Position numbers and translations under genes: made by a program. Below are positions 6,308 through 7,775 of a stretch of 7,775 nt of DNA, in pieces. Within the stretch, counting starts at the first letter, position 1, and every line of letters begins with the position of its first letter. The stretch is taken from NCBI GenBank assembly GCA_023260375.1, contig JALQVK010000034.1:1-7775 (forward strand), given 5' to 3'. Source of the DNA: Rhodoluna sp. (GTDB taxonomy: Bacteria; Actinomycetota; Actinomycetes; Actinomycetales; Microbacteriaceae). Below the pieces are notes generated by a model. The model was not told the DNA's origin. It was given only the letters and a program-made list of their open reading frames with translations, and ran no database searches.

Positions 6308-7249
6308 ATGTCATCTCAAGCTCGTAACACTAAGACAACGTATGCCTATCTCGGTCCGGCCGGTACGTTTACTGAGCTTGCCCTGCGCCAGGTAACTGCC
6401 GCAGCCGGCAAAGAGTGGAACCCGGTGCTTTCGGTAGCCGATGCCCTAAACGCAGTACTAACCGGTAAGGCCTTCCGAGCCATTGTTCCAGTTGAGTCTT
6501 CGGTTGAGGGTGGAGTAAGCGCAACCCTTGATGCGCTTGCCACGACCGAAGGTCTACAGATTTACGGCGAATACCTAGTGCCAGTTAACTTCAACCTGGT
6601 GGCTCGCCCTGGCGTGAAGCTTTCCGAGGTCAAGACCATTGCTGCCCACCCGGTTGCCTATGCTCAGGTTCGCAAGTGGTTGGCTGCCAACATCAAAAAC
6701 CACAAGCACCTGCAGGCAACCTCGAACGCGGCTGCCGCTTCAGACCTTTGGGAAAACGAGAAGATCGACGCCGCGGTTTCCACACCAAACATCACCGACC
6801 ACTACATGGTCAAGGTGATTGCCAAGAACATCGCCGACACCAAGCACGCTGAAACCCGCTTCATCGAGGTAGGTAAGAAGGGTGCCCTTCCGAAGCGAAC
6901 CGGCCACGACAAGACTTCGGTCATCGTTGAGTTGCCGAGCGATCGTCCTGGTGCTCTTCTAGAAATGCTGGAGCAGTTCGCCGCTCGAGGAGTTAACCTA
7001 AGCCGAATTGAATCTCGTCCGGTTGGCGACAAACTAGGACGCTACCGCTTCAACGTGGACGCCAATGGTCACGCCACCGACGAAGCCGTAGCCGAAGCCA
7101 TCCAGGGTCTTTATCGTTTCAGCCCGAAGCTAATCTTCTTGGGTTCTTACCCTCGTGCCGACAAAAAGGCTTCGGTTCACGAAGGCAATAACCACTCCGA
7201 CAGCTATGTAACCGCCAAGCGTTGGTGGCTAAAAGCTATCGGCAAATAG
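6308..7249 (+). CDS. pheA: Prephenate dehydratase with C-terminal ACT domain
   Basis: Converts prephenate to phenylpyruvate (loss of water and CO2) in phenylalanine synthesis; cytoplasmic. It has 313 residues, like monofunctional actinobacterial PheA, with no fused chorismate mutase. The catalytic domain (about 12-190) has YLGPAGTFTE (14-23), PVESSVEGGV (61-70), HPVAYAQV (114-121) and the TRF motif (Thr183-Phe185), whose Thr is catalytic in the family. The ACT domain (about 203-282) has GALLEML (215-221) and ESRP (235-238), the usual phenylalanine-binding elements, implying feedback inhibition. Position 64 is Ser where the family usually has Asn (PIENS). The ATG is the only possible start after an in-frame stop at 6296-6298. 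serS follows 10 bp after the stop on the same strand, which suggests an operon. Confidence 0.96.
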   Translation: MSSQARNTKTTYAYLGPAGTFTELALRQVTAAAGKEWNPVLSVADALNAVLTGKAFRAIVPVESSVEGGVSATLDALATTEGLQIYGEYLVPVNFNLVARPGVKLSEVKTIAAHPVAYAQVRKWLAANIKNHKHLQATSNAAAASDLWENEKIDAAVSTPNITDHYMVKVIAKNIADTKHAETRFIEVGKKGALPKRTGHDKTSVIVELPSDRPGALLEMLEQFAARGVNLSRIESRPVGDKLGRYRFNVDANGHATDEAVAEAIQGLYRFSPKLIFLGSYPRADKKASVHEGNNHSDSYVTAKRWWLKAIGK

Positions 7250-7251
7250 GA
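7248..7251 (+). promoter_or_regulatory. Ribosome binding site deciding the GTG start of serS
   Basis: AGGA overlaps the pheA stop codon and sits 8 nt before the GTG at 7260. It supports the GTG start and tight coupling of the two genes. Confidence 0.65.
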
Positions 7252-7259
7252 TTGTCCCT

Positions 7260-7775
7260 GTGATTGACCTAAACCTCCTTCGAGAAAACCCAGACGCCAT
7301 CAAGGCTTCGCAACGCGCTCGCGGCGCCAGCGAAGAATTGGTTGACGATGCAATCGCCGCCGAAGTAAACCGTCGCGCCAAGTTGGCCGAGTACGAGAAC
7401 CTTCGTGCCGAGCAGAACGCGCACTCGAAGACTGTTGCAACCGCTCCTAAAGAGGAGAAGGCTGCACTAGTTGCCGCTGCTCAGGTTTTGGCCGCGAACG
7501 TAAAAGCAGCCGATGCTGCTGCCACGGAAGCCGCCGAAGAACTCGACAAAATCCTTTGGCAGATTGAGAACGTGGTTTGCGAAGGCGTTCCTGCTGGTGG
7601 CGAAGACGACTTCGAGGTTTTGCGTGAAGTTGGCACCAAGCCAAACTTTGACTTCACCTTCAAAGACCACGCCGAGCTTGGCCTAGACCTAGACATCCTC
7701 GACCTAGAGCGCGGTGTGAAGGTTTCCGGCTCACGTTTCTACTTCCTCAAGGGTTTCGGCGCTCGCCTCGAGATC
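7260..7775 (+). CDS. serS: Seryl-tRNA synthetase, N-terminal part (cut by right edge)
   Basis: Class II aminoacyl-tRNA synthetase that charges tRNA-Ser with serine (and tRNA-Sec where present); cytoplasmic homodimer. 172 codons are visible of a usual 415-430. The N-terminus IDLNLLRENPDAI (2-14) is the family signature. Residues about 28-100 are Ala/Glu/Lys-rich helices forming the antiparallel coiled-coil arm that grips the long variable arm of tRNA-Ser. VPAGGEDD (110-117), REVGTKPNFDF (122-132) and VKVSGSRFYFL (153-163) lead into the catalytic core, and motif 1 begins near the cut. Motifs 2 and 3 lie outside the window. The GTG start is fixed by the family N-terminus and an AGGA SD. It probably shares a transcript with pheA. 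No T-box is present upstream. Confidence 0.97.
   Translation, partial: MIDLNLLRENPDAIKASQRARGASEELVDDAIAAEVNRRAKLAEYENLRAEQNAHSKTVATAPKEEKAALVAAAQVLAANVKAADAAATEAAEELDKILWQIENVVCEGVPAGGEDDFEVLREVGTKPNFDFTFKDHAELGLDLDILDLERGVKVSGSRFYFLKGFGARLEI

Noticed and set aside
7447..7696. Three overlapping minus-strand open frames of 65-71 codons
   Set aside because: They are antisense to the serS coiled-coil region; the Ser/Arg/Gln-rich products are shadows of Ala/Glu/Lys-rich coding sequence.

Overview
The window looks like a compact piece of an actinobacterial chromosome, probably from the Microbacteriaceae and possibly one of the small-genome freshwater (Luna-type) lineages. This is inferred from protein flavour (SerRS, PheA and Pgm read as actinobacterial), a GC content near one half by eye, very short or overlapping gene boundaries, GTG and TTG starts, and several first genes without a Shine-Dalgarno (SD). 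No sequence search was possible, so the assignment is tentative.

Left part, minus strand (1-2227): a thiamine (TPP) riboswitch, then a lipoprotein thiamine-binding protein (thiB), then the 5' part of a two-domain ABC permease (thiP) that runs off the left edge. Together they form a TPP-controlled thiamine import operon. The ATPase gene would be expected just outside the window. Next, on the same strand, a 14-TM DHA2-type MFS exporter (2230-3909) ends 3 nt before the riboswitch P1 stem.

Middle (3946-6278): a secreted VanY/M15 D-alanyl-D-alanine carboxypeptidase (plus strand) starts 36 bp from the divergent MFS gene. It converges on phosphoglucomutase (pgm, minus strand), and the two stop codons share one CTAG. 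Right part (6308-7775, plus strand): prephenate dehydratase (pheA) starts 29 bp from the divergent pgm start. It is followed after 10 bp by seryl-tRNA synthetase (serS), which is cut by the right edge.

The genes are housekeeping or transport: thiamine uptake, drug-type efflux, wall trimming, glucose-phosphate interconversion, phenylalanine synthesis and tRNA charging. I found no mobile element, CRISPR array, tRNA, rRNA or unknown protein family, and no convincing new biological system. Coding or riboswitch sequence fills essentially the whole window and no gene-free stretch exceeds 300 bases. The most informative non-coding content is the riboswitch, whose sequence suggests a specific translational on/off mechanism, and the gene boundaries, which suggest leaderless transcripts.
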